DNA of 64,000 nt, from contig NZ_CP160797.1 of NCBI RefSeq assembly GCF_040784915.1, forward strand, positions 3,276,137 through 3,340,136. The letters run 5' to 3'. Below are positions 7,742-18,000 of the stretch, piece after piece. This stretch comes from Bacillus vallismortis (lineage in GTDB: Bacteria; Bacillota; Bacilli; Bacillales; Bacillaceae). A model generated the notes under the pieces. It was given only the letters and a program-made list of their open reading frames with translations. It was not told the origin of the DNA and ran no database searches. The stretch's first letter is position 1; each line of letters opens with the position of its first letter. The translations under genes and the position numbers were made by a program.

Positions 7742-8851
7742 CTATTCAGCGGGCTTCGCGTTTTCTTCAAGGCGTGAGCGCTGGCGCAGTTTGATGAGGC
7801 GGACAATATTCAGGAAGAATGCCTTCACTACCGCGTACACCGGGACCGCTAAAATCATGCCGAGAATGCCGCCGAAGCTCCCCGCTCCGATCAACAGCAA
7901 AATAATCGTAAGCGGATGCGTATTGAGCCGCTTTCCGATCACGAGAGGAGACAGCAGATTCCCGTCGAGCTGCTGAACGACGACCACCACAATAATCGCG
8001 AACAGCGCTTTGGCCGGCGAGTCCATAAAACCGACAATGACAGCCGGCGCAGCACCGAGAAAAGGCCCGACATAAGGAATGATGTTGGTAATCGCCATGA
8101 CAATCCCAAGAATCAGGGCGTATGGAACACCGGCGATTAAGTAGCCTATAAAACACGCTGTTCCGACAAAAAGACAGATTAACAGCTGTCCCTGAAAATA
8201 AGCCGCAAGCGTATCGGATAAATCTTTAAAAATCTTTAAGCCTTCTGTCCGATAAGAAGCCGGAAGAATTTTCACTGCCAGGTGCGGAAAGCGGTGTCCG
8301 TCTTTCAGCATATAAAAAAGGATAAATGGAACCGTGATAATAACAAGCGTGATATTTGTCACGACGCCAAACACCGCAGATAAACTGGACGTGATATTTT
8401 GCGGCAGATTTTGGAGAAAGCTTGTCAACGACTGTTCAATTTTTGATATTGATACATAATCCTGGTTCATCATCCAGGTAAACCATTGGGAATGGGACAG
8501 ATCGTTTGTCAGCGACTGAATCTGTTTTATATAATCAGGAAGATTGTTAAACAGCCCGGTGACTTGCGACGTAATGACAGGTCCGACTGCCGCGGAAACA
8601 AAGGCCAGCAAACCGATAAATAGTAAATAGATCAATAGAATGGATAAGGTCCGCGGAATTTTTTTTTCAAGCAGGCGGACGACCGGATTAAAAATAAAAT
8701 ACAAAATTCCCGCTATCAGCATCGGGAAAAACAGTGTCGAGATAAAAACAATAAACGGCTGAAACACAAATGAAACCTTTGTTGCGACATAAATAATCAG
8801 CAAAACAAATAAAATCTGCAATGTCCAAAAATGGACTTTTGATTTCAACAA
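7742..8851 (-). CDS. yueF: AI-2E family membrane transporter
   Basis: A 369-residue integral membrane protein of the AI-2E transporter family (formerly UPF0118). It has three N-terminal helices, a soluble region at about residues 80-150 ([20 protein letters not shown]), then about five more helices. Family signatures are [41 protein letters not shown] and [20 protein letters not shown]. Some members export AI-2 and others are Na+/H+ antiporters, so the substrate is not known. The start is TTG at 8851 with AGGAGGAA upstream. Confidence 0.9.
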   Translation of the reverse strand: MLKSKVHFWTLQILFVLLIIYVATKVSFVFQPFIVFISTLFFPMLIAGILYFIFNPVVRLLEKKIPRTLSILLIYLLFIGLLAFVSAAVGPVITSQVTGLFNNLPDYIKQIQSLTNDLSHSQWFTWMMNQDYVSISKIEQSLTSFLQNLPQNITSSLSAVFGVVTNITLVIITVPFILFYMLKDGHRFPHLAVKILPASYRTEGLKIFKDLSDTLAAYFQGQLLICLFVGTACFIGYLIAGVPYALILGIVMAITNIIPYVGPFLGAAPAVIVGFMDSPAKALFAIIVVVVVQQLDGNLLSPLVIGKRLNTHPLTIILLLIGAGSFGGILGMILAVPVYAVVKAFFLNIVRLIKLRQRSRLEENAKPAE

Positions 8852-8964
8852 GCTTTGTTCCTCCTAGTTTTTCTTTGTTTGTCAGATAAAAGGGCTTATA
8901 CCCATCATTGTAACAAAAATGAACTCATATCAGAACTCTTAATGTGATGAAAGGAGTGTTGGTG

Positions 8965-9354
8965 ATGAAGGCCGTGACATACGATAAAGAGTCAGAACTG
9001 GCGTATATCCGCCTTCTTCCTCCGAATATGCGCGGGAATGTACAGTCGGAGGAGCTTAAAGTCAATGATTGTATCCTGCTGGATATCGGCCTAGACGGCA
9101 ATATTGCCGGATTCGAATGTTTTGGTGAGGCAGCTTTGCTCTGTTCCCCGTTTGCCGGAACATCCCGGATATATGTAAAAGATGCAGACGGCTATCATTT
9201 TCGTGTCCGTCAACATGCTTCAGTACGTTCCAATTATACAGTGTACGGCGTTACTTTTTGTTTTTCAGATGCCCGCTATCAGGAATTTGCCGGATTTGAT
9301 CTTGACGAAACGATGTACCACAGTGCGTTTTTGCAGCGCTTAACTGAAAAATAG
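8965..9354 (+). CDS. yuzE: YuzE, DUF2283-type small protein
   Basis: A 129-residue soluble protein. The N-terminal half has the DUF2283 pattern: YDKESELAYIRL, then ILLDIGLDGNIAGFECFGEA. The function of this family is unknown. I chose the ATG at 8965 (MKAVTYDKESEL), which has AAAGGAGTG 7 bases upstream; that site is itself embedded in an upstream in-frame ATG. It is the only rightward gene in this part, divergent from yueF and convergent with yuzF. Confidence 0.82.
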   Translation: MKAVTYDKESELAYIRLLPPNMRGNVQSEELKVNDCILLDIGLDGNIAGFECFGEAALLCSPFAGTSRIYVKDADGYHFRVRQHASVRSNYTVYGVTFCFSDARYQEFAGFDLDETMYHSAFLQRLTEK

Positions 9355-9392
9355 GACGTCACGGTGTACGCCTATTTTTCATGCGCAAGCAC

Positions 9393-9629
9393 TTAAACCC
9401 GCTCACTGTAATCTGGCGTGACGGAAATCATGTGCTGGATTCTGATCAAACAAACGGAATTTCGGGCTCCTTCAATTGTGATATGGTCAGGTTTTACATC
9501 GATCAGTCTGCCTCTGACCGTATCTCGTACTGTCTGTATAATGAACCTTGAGCCGATGAGCTTTTTAATGGTCTGATAGACATAAGGATCGACTAAAGAG
9601 ACCAGTTGCGGACTACCTTGGTTGACCAT
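9393..9629 (-). CDS. yuzF: YuzF, DUF2642 family
   Basis: A 78-residue protein of the DUF2642 type, seen in Bacillus spore-associated proteins. The core GSRFIIQTVRDTVRGRLIDVKPDHITIE has the predicted small beta-barrel pattern of this family. No signal peptide is present. The ATG at 9629 has AAGGGGATT upstream. A spore-surface role is inference from family membership. Confidence 0.82.
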   Translation of the reverse strand: MVNQGSPQLVSLVDPYVYQTIKKLIGSRFIIQTVRDTVRGRLIDVKPDHITIEGARNSVCLIRIQHMISVTPDYSERV

Positions 9630-9819
9630 ACTTCAATCCCCTTTTTATGTTTTATCTCAGCTTATGCCGTTATTATGGATAATGACACAGGCTTTCCTGA
9701 TAAAACCAAGGGGTGCGGAGACTATAGGAGAAGATGTTTGGAAGCGGGTGTAAAGGAAATGGCGGTGAAGCGGAGACAGCGAAGAAAGCTGGCGCTGTTC
9801 CGTGTATAACAAGCGGGAC

Positions 9820-10350
9820 TTATACAGACTTTATCGTCGATGCCTGAGTTTGGTCGATTAATTGATCCAGCTTTTCTATTTTTTTACGTGCCGTTGAAGA
9901 ATCAATCTGGCGGTAATGATGTCGGCCGCCCGGCTCTTCATCAAGTTCGTCCGCTTTTTTGACAATCTGCTGCAGCGTGTTTTTATCTAATTCGCCTTCA
10001 GGCAAATAGGAATCTGTATGAAGCAAAATGGCAAGAGCAATCTCTTTTGCCGCTTTCGGTTCCTCGCCAAGCCGAATCAGAAGCTTATGCGCCCGTTCCG
10101 CCCCTTTAATGGCATGAATGTCATTTCTTTTGTATTTCTCATAATCCCACTTGCCGTCTGTATACCATTCATAATGGCCGATGTCATGCAGCAGCGCCGC
10201 TTTCGCAGCTAAATCAGGGCTGATGTCAGCTTTTATAGACAGCCTGTACGCATGGTAAGCGCAGGCAATCGCATGTGCCACACCGGAGCGTTGCATATAT
10301 TTTTGTGCAATTGGATGGGTGAAAACATCCATTAATGTAACCTTTCTCAT
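9820..10350 (-). CDS. yueE: HD-domain phosphohydrolase-like protein
   Basis: A 176-residue cytoplasmic protein with an HD domain: GVAHAIACAYHAYR supplies the first His, AALLHDIGHYEW the HD motif near residue 60, and LHTDSY a later His. HD proteins hydrolyse phosphate esters or nucleotides; the substrate here is unknown. The ATG at 10350 has AAAGGAGGGG 7 bases upstream, and the 19 further upstream codons are not conserved. It lies after yueD in the same direction. Confidence 0.88.
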   Translation of the reverse strand: MRKVTLMDVFTHPIAQKYMQRSGVAHAIACAYHAYRLSIKADISPDLAAKAALLHDIGHYEWYTDGKWDYEKYKRNDIHAIKGAERAHKLLIRLGEEPKAAKEIALAILLHTDSYLPEGELDKNTLQQIVKKADELDEEPGGRHHYRQIDSSTARKKIEKLDQLIDQTQASTIKSV

Positions 10351-10546
10351 GGAAACCCCTCCTTTAGATATTTTTAGAATCCTAACATAATTTGCAGAGA
10401 AACTCAATTCTTATGTCACATCATTTTGTCTGCTTATCATCATTGTTATACCCTAAAAGCAGCGTTTCAGTCAGTATATGCGGCTGCTCAACAAAACGCG
10501 CGGGCGATTGCCTTTTTAATCAAAAAAAGAGCAGAAAATGTCTGCT

Positions 10547-11278
10547 CTACAAAAACTCTTTCATATCGTAAATGCGTCCGTTTTCCGTCCCTTTTTCTAA
10601 TAAAGAAAGAAGCGTGCCGGCAATAAAGGCCGGACTGCGAAGGCTTCCTGTTTCATTTAACTTCCGGAATCGTTCAATGTCGTGGAAATCCTTTTTAGAT
10701 GAAGAACGGATGACGGCTTGCATCTCAGTGTCCATCACACCTGGTGAGAAAGAAATCATGTTCACCGGCAGTTCTCCATCCTCTTGTTCAAATCCGAATG
10801 TCCTCGTAAACATGTCAAGCCCGGCTTTTGAGCTGCAATACGCGCTCCATCCTTTGTATGGATTTTTGGCGGCGCCTGACGTAATGTTGACAACCGTCTT
10901 TTTGCCGCTGTATAAAGCAAACCGTTTTGTAAACAGCTGACTCAAAAGCACGGGCGCTGTCAGGTTCAGCTGATAATGGCGCTGCAGCTCGTCACGAGAC
11001 GCTTCGCCGGCGCGTTTGATCGGCGTTACCATTCCGGCGTTATTGATCAGCGTAATACCTGAATAACGATCTGGATTGATGGATGAAAGCAATGTTTCAA
11101 ATTGCTGTTCAGCTTCTTCAAGATTGATGAGGTCTATTTGATGCTGCGTCAGTTTTTCATGAGAGATATCAGCTTTTGTTCTGGATAAGGCATGGACTTC
11201 ATGGCCCTTCTCTAAAGCCTGTAATGCAATGGCTTTTCCCAGTCCTTTTGACGCTCCGGTGATGATATAAAGTTCCAG
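10547..11278 (-). CDS. yueD: Short-chain dehydrogenase, benzil reductase, with apparent CTG start
   Basis: A 243-residue classical SDR enzyme using NADPH. Family marks are LYIITGASKGLGKAIA (Rossmann glycine motif), LINNAGM, the catalytic Ser in NITSGAA, YCSSK with catalytic Tyr and Lys, and SFSPGVMDTEM. I recall YueD as a stereoselective benzil reductase. The start is odd: the conserved N-terminus begins at CTG (11278), preceded by GGAGGAGG at 6 bases. The nearest upstream ATG at 11332 would add 18 unconserved residues read across that ribosome site. It trails the type VII secretion operon but has no known role in it. Confidence 0.9.
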   Translation of the reverse strand: MELYIITGASKGLGKAIALQALEKGHEVHALSRTKADISHEKLTQHQIDLINLEEAEQQFETLLSSINPDRYSGITLINNAGMVTPIKRAGEASRDELQRHYQLNLTAPVLLSQLFTKRFALYSGKKTVVNITSGAAKNPYKGWSAYCSSKAGLDMFTRTFGFEQEDGELPVNMISFSPGVMDTEMQAVIRSSSKKDFHDIERFRKLNETGSLRSPAFIAGTLLSLLEKGTENGRIYDMKEFL

Positions 11279-11341
11279 TGGAAACCTCCTCCTTCCGTTC
11301 CTATTGTACGGTACCGCTTTTGCACAACACAAGCACGCGGC

Positions 11342-11839
11342 CTACGCCTTTTTGTTCTCCTGCGCTGTGACTTTCGGGATGAGGAACACAATCCCTGCAA
11401 TTCCGAGCAGAATCAGCACGACATACAGAATCGGAAGCAGCAGTGAAGATGTTGCTTCTTCTTCCTTTGTTTCCGTGGATGACGTCTTTGTGATCGGTTT
11501 TTCAGCAAACGTAATCCCGAGCTGTTTCGACTGGGCCGCAATCGTGTTGGATTCTTCGGCATCTGTTGATGTAAACAAACCTTTAATCAGCTCGGCGTCC
11601 TTGTCCTCCGGCTTATCAAAGGTAATATCCTTCTGTTCCTCAGGCAGTTCTGTTTTCTCTTCATAGTAGGAATCTTCATGCAAATAATTCGTATCGATTT
11701 CGATGTCTTTTTTCTCATATTGGTTTGGCGCGACATCTGTATTTTCTTCAGTTTCGGCAGCGGCGGCAGAGGGTATGAAAAGGGAAAAGGAGAGCATACA
11801 AATCATGATCCCCTTTTCCATACTGCGATTACGCTTCAT
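11342..11839 (-). CDS. yueC: YueC, EssA-type T7SSb membrane component
   Basis: A 165-residue small component of the type VIIb secretion system, equivalent to staphylococcal EssA. It has an N-terminal signal-like helix ([17 protein letters not shown]), an acidic extracytoplasmic middle rich in E, D and K, and a C-terminal transmembrane helix ([23 protein letters not shown]). The start is uncertain: ATG at 11848, 11839 or 11821 are all in frame, none with a good ribosome site. The first two overlap the yueB end, suggesting translational coupling. Confidence 0.85.
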   Translation of the reverse strand: MKRNRSMEKGIMICMLSFSLFIPSAAAAETEENTDVAPNQYEKKDIEIDTNYLHEDSYYEEKTELPEEQKDITFDKPEDKDAELIKGLFTSTDAEESNTIAAQSKQLGITFAEKPITKTSSTETKEEEATSSLLLPILYVVLILLGIAGIVFLIPKVTAQENKKA

Positions 11840-14800
11840 ATGTTTCATCGCTTTCTGCTGTTTTTTCCGCCATCAGCCGGATCACAAGCGGCAGAGCCGC
11901 GGCAATCACCGTAATGACCAGCAGAACCGTTATTCCCATTGTAAACAAGTGCCCTGTGCCGTACTGGATGTCGATAAATACTTTCGAAACAGGATCTTCA
12001 AATGTAAAGTTCGGCATAATCAAATCAATAAGCGGTGCGACGTAGAATAGAATCATCGCCGCTGAAGCAACCCATCCAGAAATTGATCCGAATCTGAATG
12101 CCGCCCGTATGAAGGCAGAGCTTGCAACCAGCAATAGAATCGTAAATACAGACCACTTAATCGTCTGGTCGTCCGGCAGCGAATAAATATTCAAACCGAA
12201 CAAGCTGATCATGAGCCCGACAAGGATATTCAGAATTCCGAACAGCGCTCCTTTGACGAGAAGCGGCGCGTTTTGGTAATACGAGCTGAAATAGCCGATT
12301 AACAGACTGCTGATCAATACAATCACAAGGATGACCACCGGCGGCACCGTCTGCGTTTTTTCTTCCGGAACCTCTCCGCTGATTTTAAGCGGATTCGCCA
12401 AGTAATCATATACATAGCCGTTGTTTTGCCCGTCTACTAATGTATTTCCCAATATGCCGTATACGTCACTGCGGACAAGCTTTGTGGAGGCAACATTTTT
12501 CCCCCAGTTATTGTTTAATGTGTCAGCTTTCGTCTGAACATCATTGACGCTTTGCTGCATGTTGGTTGTGTAATCAATAATGCCTGACTGGCGATCAGAC
12601 AATGACCCCATCATGTCTGACATTTGCAGCACTTCCTGGCCGACCGTATCTTGGACACTCAGTGCCATTGTGCCAGACAGCCCGTCGTTACTGAACGTCG
12701 CTGCTTCTTGCGTTGTGCCTGTTACGAGCTGTTCTGACGCTTTGGCGGCGCTGTCAGAGATTTTCGTCAGTTCGTCGAGAACACCTGCTTGAGAGTCACG
12801 GATGAAGCCGCTGTAGTCTTCCGTGAATTTAGTCATGCCATCGATGAAGCTGTTAATGTCTTCATCCGTTAGCATCATGTTGTTTTTGAGATCCTCCCAG
12901 CTGGATGATTCTTCCGGTGTGAGAGCCAGAAGTGATTTGACATTGCCCTGCTGGCCGTCAATGGCATTCGTTTTTGCCGTGCTGTCTATGGTTCCGGATA
13001 ATACCGAATCATATACAGATAGATATTTATAATATCTCATTAAATCGTAGATGCTCTCTGTATTAATTTCTCCGGAGAATTGAAGCTGATCTTTATTTTC
13101 CAGCTCTCGAATTGCGCGGTAAATCCCTTCGAATTCCCGCTCCCGTTTCGCTTCGAGTCTTTTGAGTTTATCATCGAGCGTTTTCACTTGGTCTTTGAGA
13201 TCATCTATTTCATCATTGAGACCGTCCATTTGCTCTTTTAGTTCTTCTAATTTCTTTTTCAGCTCTTCATTATGAGCAGTTTCTTTTTCTTTGAGCTCTT
13301 CTTCAATTTGCTTAATTCGCTCAGACGCTTTGCTAAGCTGTTCTTTTGCTTTTGCGATATCTGAAACCTCATCGTTTCCTGTTTGATCTTCGTCCTCAGG
13401 CTGCGTCGTCCCGCCGTCGCCTTCGGTATCGCCTGAATCTCCGGTTCCGTCTTCATTTGCCAGCTGGATCATTTGAAGGGCTGAGTCAGATGAAGCAGTC
13501 TGTTCGGCAGATGTGTCCGTTTCGGTTTGTCCGCTGTCTGACTCGCCGTTAGAGGCATCGCCGTTCTGCTCCTGACCATCTGTTCCCTGCTGGTCTTGAT
13601 CCTGAGTATTGCCGTCCGTTTGACCGTCTGTTCCGGTATCACTATTGTTATCATCGTTTCCGGTGTCTCCCTGTGTATCGTCGGGAGTTGTGTTGGTTCC
13701 GTCATCAGGATTTTCCGGAACGTCAGTGGACGGTTCGTCAGTTCCTGGATTTTCAGTTCCCGGGTCCTCTGGCGTCGGCTCTTCTTTTTCAGGTTCCTTT
13801 AGATTATCTGAAATGTCCTGAATGTCAGCGGCGATGCTTTTCAGTTCTTCACGCTGTTTTTCAAGATCGATTTTCAGTTCTTCAGGATCCTCTTCCTTCG
13901 GTTCTTTATCTTGATCATCATTGTCAGAGCCATCGTCTACGACTGGGTCGTCCCCTTTTGCAACTGTCAGTGCCTGACGCGCCGGTACAAGCAGCTCATA
14001 AACCTGGTTTAATGCTGTCTGTCTTGATGCGATCTGGTATTGATTAATTAAATCACTTTGTATCTTCGCCATGCCAAACTCCTGCTGAGGAACTTGCCCC
14101 TCCCTAAGTTGCTGGGCATTTGCCAACACTGTACTTGTTTGTGCAAGCTGTGTTTTCGCTTGGCTGATTCCTGTTGCCAGTCCGCTCATGCGTTCGCTGA
14201 ACTGATTGGCCTTTTGCTGCGCTGAAATGGCATCCAGGCCTGTCTGGATTTGCTGGTGAGTAGAATCCTGGGCTGCCAAAAGCAGCTTTTTCTGATTTTC
14301 TTGATATTCTTTGTATCTTTCAACGGTATCAACGAAATCTTTCAGCGTGTTTTTGGCTTCTTCCGCTGTTGAAGCTTTTTCTTTTGTTGTGCCTTGCGCT
14401 TCATTCATTGATTTTTTCAGCTCATCGATTAAGTCTTTTTGCTGTTTGATTTCACCTGCTAAATCATTTGAGCTAGGTTTGTAAAAGTTGTACATGACAT
14501 TTTGGAATTCAGATTCTTTATTGACGATATTGTCAAATTCTCCTCTGATGTTGTCCACTTTTTGTGAAACAAAATTCCAATATAAAGCCGACATTTTTTT
14601 ATTCATTGTCTTTTGCGCATCTTCAAGCTCGCGCTGCACTTTTTCTTTGTTGACCGCATTCAGGTTATCTTGAATGCTGAATTCGAGTGTTGCTTTTTGA
14701 GGATGATCTTTGTCATAACTCAAAATGTTTTTTGAGAAATCTGAGGGAATGTAGACGATCGCATCGTATTTCTTTGATGCGAGACCTGTCTCGGCCGCGC

Positions 14801-15071
14801 TTCGGTTTAGGACCGTCCACGAATAATCAGGGCGTTCTCCCAGAACGGCAGCTACTTCTTTGCCGAACTGGGCGGAACTGTCCTCTTCATCAGACTTCAC
14901 CTCTTCACTCAATACACCTGTGTCTTCGTTCACCACCGCGATTTGCCGCGTTGAATTGGCTACTTTTTTCGCCGGGTCTTCTCCGATAAAACGGAAAAAC
15001 AAAACCGGCAGCAGCAAAACGATGATGACGGCGGATATTAACTTGATCAAGCTTTTTCGTTGTTCTGTCAT
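11829..15071 (-). CDS. yueB: YueB, EsaA-type T7SSb membrane protein and SPP1 phage receptor
   Basis: A 1080-residue membrane protein of the type VIIb secretion apparatus (EsaA homologue). The known B. subtilis YueB is also the irreversible receptor of phage SPP1. It has one N-terminal membrane helix (about 10-28) and a very large extracellular part. Five C-terminal helices lie at about 910-1070. Inside the extracellular part, residues about 375-565 form a low-complexity acidic stretch rich in D, E, G, N, T, Q and P. A coiled-coil follows (about 570-660, repeated E, L and K). Start ATG at 15071 overlaps the yukBA stop by 4 bases. The exposed fibre would reach through the cell wall. Confidence 0.95.
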   Translation of the reverse strand: MTEQRKSLIKLISAVIIVLLLPVLFFRFIGEDPAKKVANSTRQIAVVNEDTGVLSEEVKSDEEDSSAQFGKEVAAVLGERPDYSWTVLNRSAAETGLASKKYDAIVYIPSDFSKNILSYDKDHPQKATLEFSIQDNLNAVNKEKVQRELEDAQKTMNKKMSALYWNFVSQKVDNIRGEFDNIVNKESEFQNVMYNFYKPSSNDLAGEIKQQKDLIDELKKSMNEAQGTTKEKASTAEEAKNTLKDFVDTVERYKEYQENQKKLLLAAQDSTHQQIQTGLDAISAQQKANQFSERMSGLATGISQAKTQLAQTSTVLANAQQLREGQVPQQEFGMAKIQSDLINQYQIASRQTALNQVYELLVPARQALTVAKGDDPVVDDGSDNDDQDKEPKEEDPEELKIDLEKQREELKSIAADIQDISDNLKEPEKEEPTPEDPGTENPGTDEPSTDVPENPDDGTNTTPDDTQGDTGNDDNNSDTGTDGQTDGNTQDQDQQGTDGQEQNGDASNGESDSGQTETDTSAEQTASSDSALQMIQLANEDGTGDSGDTEGDGGTTQPEDEDQTGNDEVSDIAKAKEQLSKASERIKQIEEELKEKETAHNEELKKKLEELKEQMDGLNDEIDDLKDQVKTLDDKLKRLEAKREREFEGIYRAIRELENKDQLQFSGEINTESIYDLMRYYKYLSVYDSVLSGTIDSTAKTNAIDGQQGNVKSLLALTPEESSSWEDLKNNMMLTDEDINSFIDGMTKFTEDYSGFIRDSQAGVLDELTKISDSAAKASEQLVTGTTQEAATFSNDGLSGTMALSVQDTVGQEVLQMSDMMGSLSDRQSGIIDYTTNMQQSVNDVQTKADTLNNNWGKNVASTKLVRSDVYGILGNTLVDGQNNGYVYDYLANPLKISGEVPEEKTQTVPPVVILVIVLISSLLIGYFSSYYQNAPLLVKGALFGILNILVGLMISLFGLNIYSLPDDQTIKWSVFTILLLVASSAFIRAAFRFGSISGWVASAAMILFYVAPLIDLIMPNFTFEDPVSKVFIDIQYGTGHLFTMGITVLLVITVIAAALPLVIRLMAEKTAESDETYEA

Positions 15072-18000
15072 CTAGCACTCTCCCTTTCAGCAGAACATAA
15101 AGGAATTTGAACTTTTTGCTCCTTCCCGTTTTCCACAACATATCCGAAGCCCGGCTGAATCTCAGGCTCCTGTCTTTGGTACGGGAGAGGAATGACATTT
15201 TGTTCAGATTTTTTCATCAGCAGAATGGCGTGGCGGATTTGCTTCATCTCTGTCGTCAAGGAGTCATAGCCTTTTGAGAATTCACTGTGATTTCCGCCCG
15301 GGATAAAGCTGAAGCCAAGATGCGCGTATGATTTCATGAAGTTTGCCAGACGGTCTTGTATTCTCGTATCAATCGTCTGTTGGAATCTCGTAATTCCGTC
15401 AATCATCAGCACCACTTGTGAGAATTGCAGATTTTGCGCGTCTCCCTGACGGACGGCTTCTACATACATGGCTTCTCTTGTTTTGAAAATGCCTTCTGCT
15501 GTTTCGATCCACTGTTCAATATCTTCTTTCGTTTCCAAGTATGAGACATCCGATTCCTTCGCATAATGGGATAAGCCGCGGTCAATCGAGTCAAACAGGC
15601 CGATCATTTCGGTTTCATCATCAATCAGATGTTCAAGCATAACTTTTAAGACGTTTGTTTTCCCGCGCTGGGTCTGGCCTAAAATCATGCAGTGTTTATG
15701 CTTGCCCAAATCAAAATAGACTGGGCTGACTGTTTCTTCATGAAGCCCGATCGGTACAGATAACGGCTTGCGTTCCAGCTTGAAGCGGAGAGAAAATTCT
15801 TTCGTCGACAGGCTCTCAGGCAGCATCGGAATTGGTGCCGGCTGCTCCAGTGAAGCAAAACGGTCCTGAAGATTCTGAACGTCTGCTTTCAGCCCGTTGA
15901 ACATGCCGATATCATCGTCCGCTTCAACAGGGAGGAACATTTGTGCGAAATAAAGCTCTTCCTTTTGGATGATGACGCGTCCCGGAATCGGTTCAAGATT
16001 GAACTTCGGCCGTCCATAAATCGAATATCCCTCAGATTGATCCATGAGATAATGGACAACCTTGGTTTTCAGGTTATTTAACAATGACTGGCGGACAGCA
16101 TTAACCCGCGTTGCTGTCATCATGAAGTAAATGCCTAAGCTCTGTCCGTCTCTGGAAAGCTGGACAAACTCCGCTTCAAGCTCATGCATTTCATCCTTGA
16201 CGATGTCAAAGTTATCAATGGTGATGAAAATGAACGGAAGCTCTTCTTCGCTCAGCGCATTGTACATTTTAATGTGGCTGATTTCTTTTTCCCTGAACAG
16301 ACGTTTACGGCGGTCAATTTCTTCCTTGATTCGAATCATGAACTTTTCAATTTTTCGTGATTGGTCCATCAGGAAGTAATCCGCGGTATGCGGCAGCTTC
16401 GCTAATGGCAGAAGCGTTCCGTTTCCGAAATCAAAGATATAGACATGAAGCTCTTCAGGTGTGTATACGTCCGCAAAGCTCATCAGGAACGTTGCGGCTG
16501 CAATCGATTTTCCGTAGCCGGAAGAGCCAAATATGCCGATATTTCCGTCTTCCATCATCTTATAAGCAATTGGCGCCTGTCTTTGCAGATCAGGTTCATC
16601 AACATACGCAAAGTGGAAATGATCTTTTTCGTCTGAAGGGAAAAGAGTGCGCGGGATACGTTCCGCGAGCGGCGGCAGCCATGGACTTGACAGCTTCTCG
16701 ATTCCCATTTCATCTTGGATGCGTTCAATTTCATCAACTATAGCTTCGATTTCTGTTTGAACGTCTTTTTTAGCGATATCTTCGGTATCCACTTCAGAAA
16801 GCGGGATCAGACCCGTATCCGTGACGATCGCGATTTCGTCCTCTGTGCCGTAGACTTCCTCTAAGTAAGGCGCGCCGCTCCAAGCGGATTGGAACAGCTC
16901 ATACACTTCATTGTTGCCGACCTGCAAATACCCGCGTCCTGTAACGGTAATGTTTGCGGCATCGCTGTTTTTCAAAATTTCTTTACTGTCGGTGGCATCC
17001 TGAACCTTCAGCGCTACTTTAAAACGCGAGTTACTCCAGATCTGGTCATCAATGATGCCGCCAGGCTTCTGTGTCGCCAAAATCAAATGAACGCCGAGAC
17101 TTCGCCCGATACGCGCGGCACTGACAAGCTCCCTGATAAAATCAGGCTCCTCGCTTTTCAGCTCGGCGAACTCATCAGAAATTAAGAACAAGTGAGGCAT
17201 TGCCACTTCTGCTTTCCCCTGCTTGTACAGCTTTGTATAGTCATTGATGTGATTGACTTGATACTGATCAAACAGGCGCTGTCTTTTTTTCAGCTCGCTT
17301 TTAATCGAAGCGAGCGCACGCATACTGAAGTTTTTGCTTCCTTCAATATTCGTGATGGTGCCGAGCAAATGAGGAATGTTGCGAAACGGCTGCGCCATTC
17401 CTCCGCCCTTATAGTCAATTAATAAAAAAGCCGCTTCATGCGGGTGAAAATGCACCGCAAGTGACAAAATGTAGGTCTGGAGAAATTCACTTTTTCCTGA
17501 CCCCGTTGTCCCCGCAAGCAGCCCGTGCGGACCGTGGGCTTTTTCGTGAAGGTTCAGATACACAATGTCATCTTTCCCCTTATAGCCGATCGGCACTGAC
17601 AGCGACTTCGCCGATTCACTCGTCTGCCATTTTTGCTGAATGCCGACTTCCTTTACTTCCTTCGCATGGAAAAGCTCCAGGAACGATACCGTTTCCGGAA
17701 TGGAATTCGTAATGCCGACCTGGTGATTCAGCGTCCGCAGCGTGCGTGAGAACCGTTCGTTGTCCCCGCGCTGATGATGATCGAGGCGGAACGGAATCCT
17801 TACCGCTTTTTTCTTTTGTATTAAAATGTCCCCTTCATGCTCATTGATGTAGCGGACAAGAGTCGTAATATTTTCCGACAAGCTTTCCTTTGTTTCCGCG
17901 GCAACAATTGTAGAGATGCCCAGATGTTCATGCTGTCCTTCTAAATATTCGAGAATGACGTGCTCTGAGATCAGCTGCTGATTCGTGATGACAAATACAA

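Noticed and set aside
9606-9809. 67-codon plus-strand frame between yuzF and yueE
   Set aside because: It overlaps the yuzF start, has no ribosome site, and its basic Arg/Lys-rich end looks non-coding.
12580-14989. Several open frames opposite yueB
   Set aside because: They are complements of the repetitive yueB sequence, lack ribosome sites and have unlikely composition.
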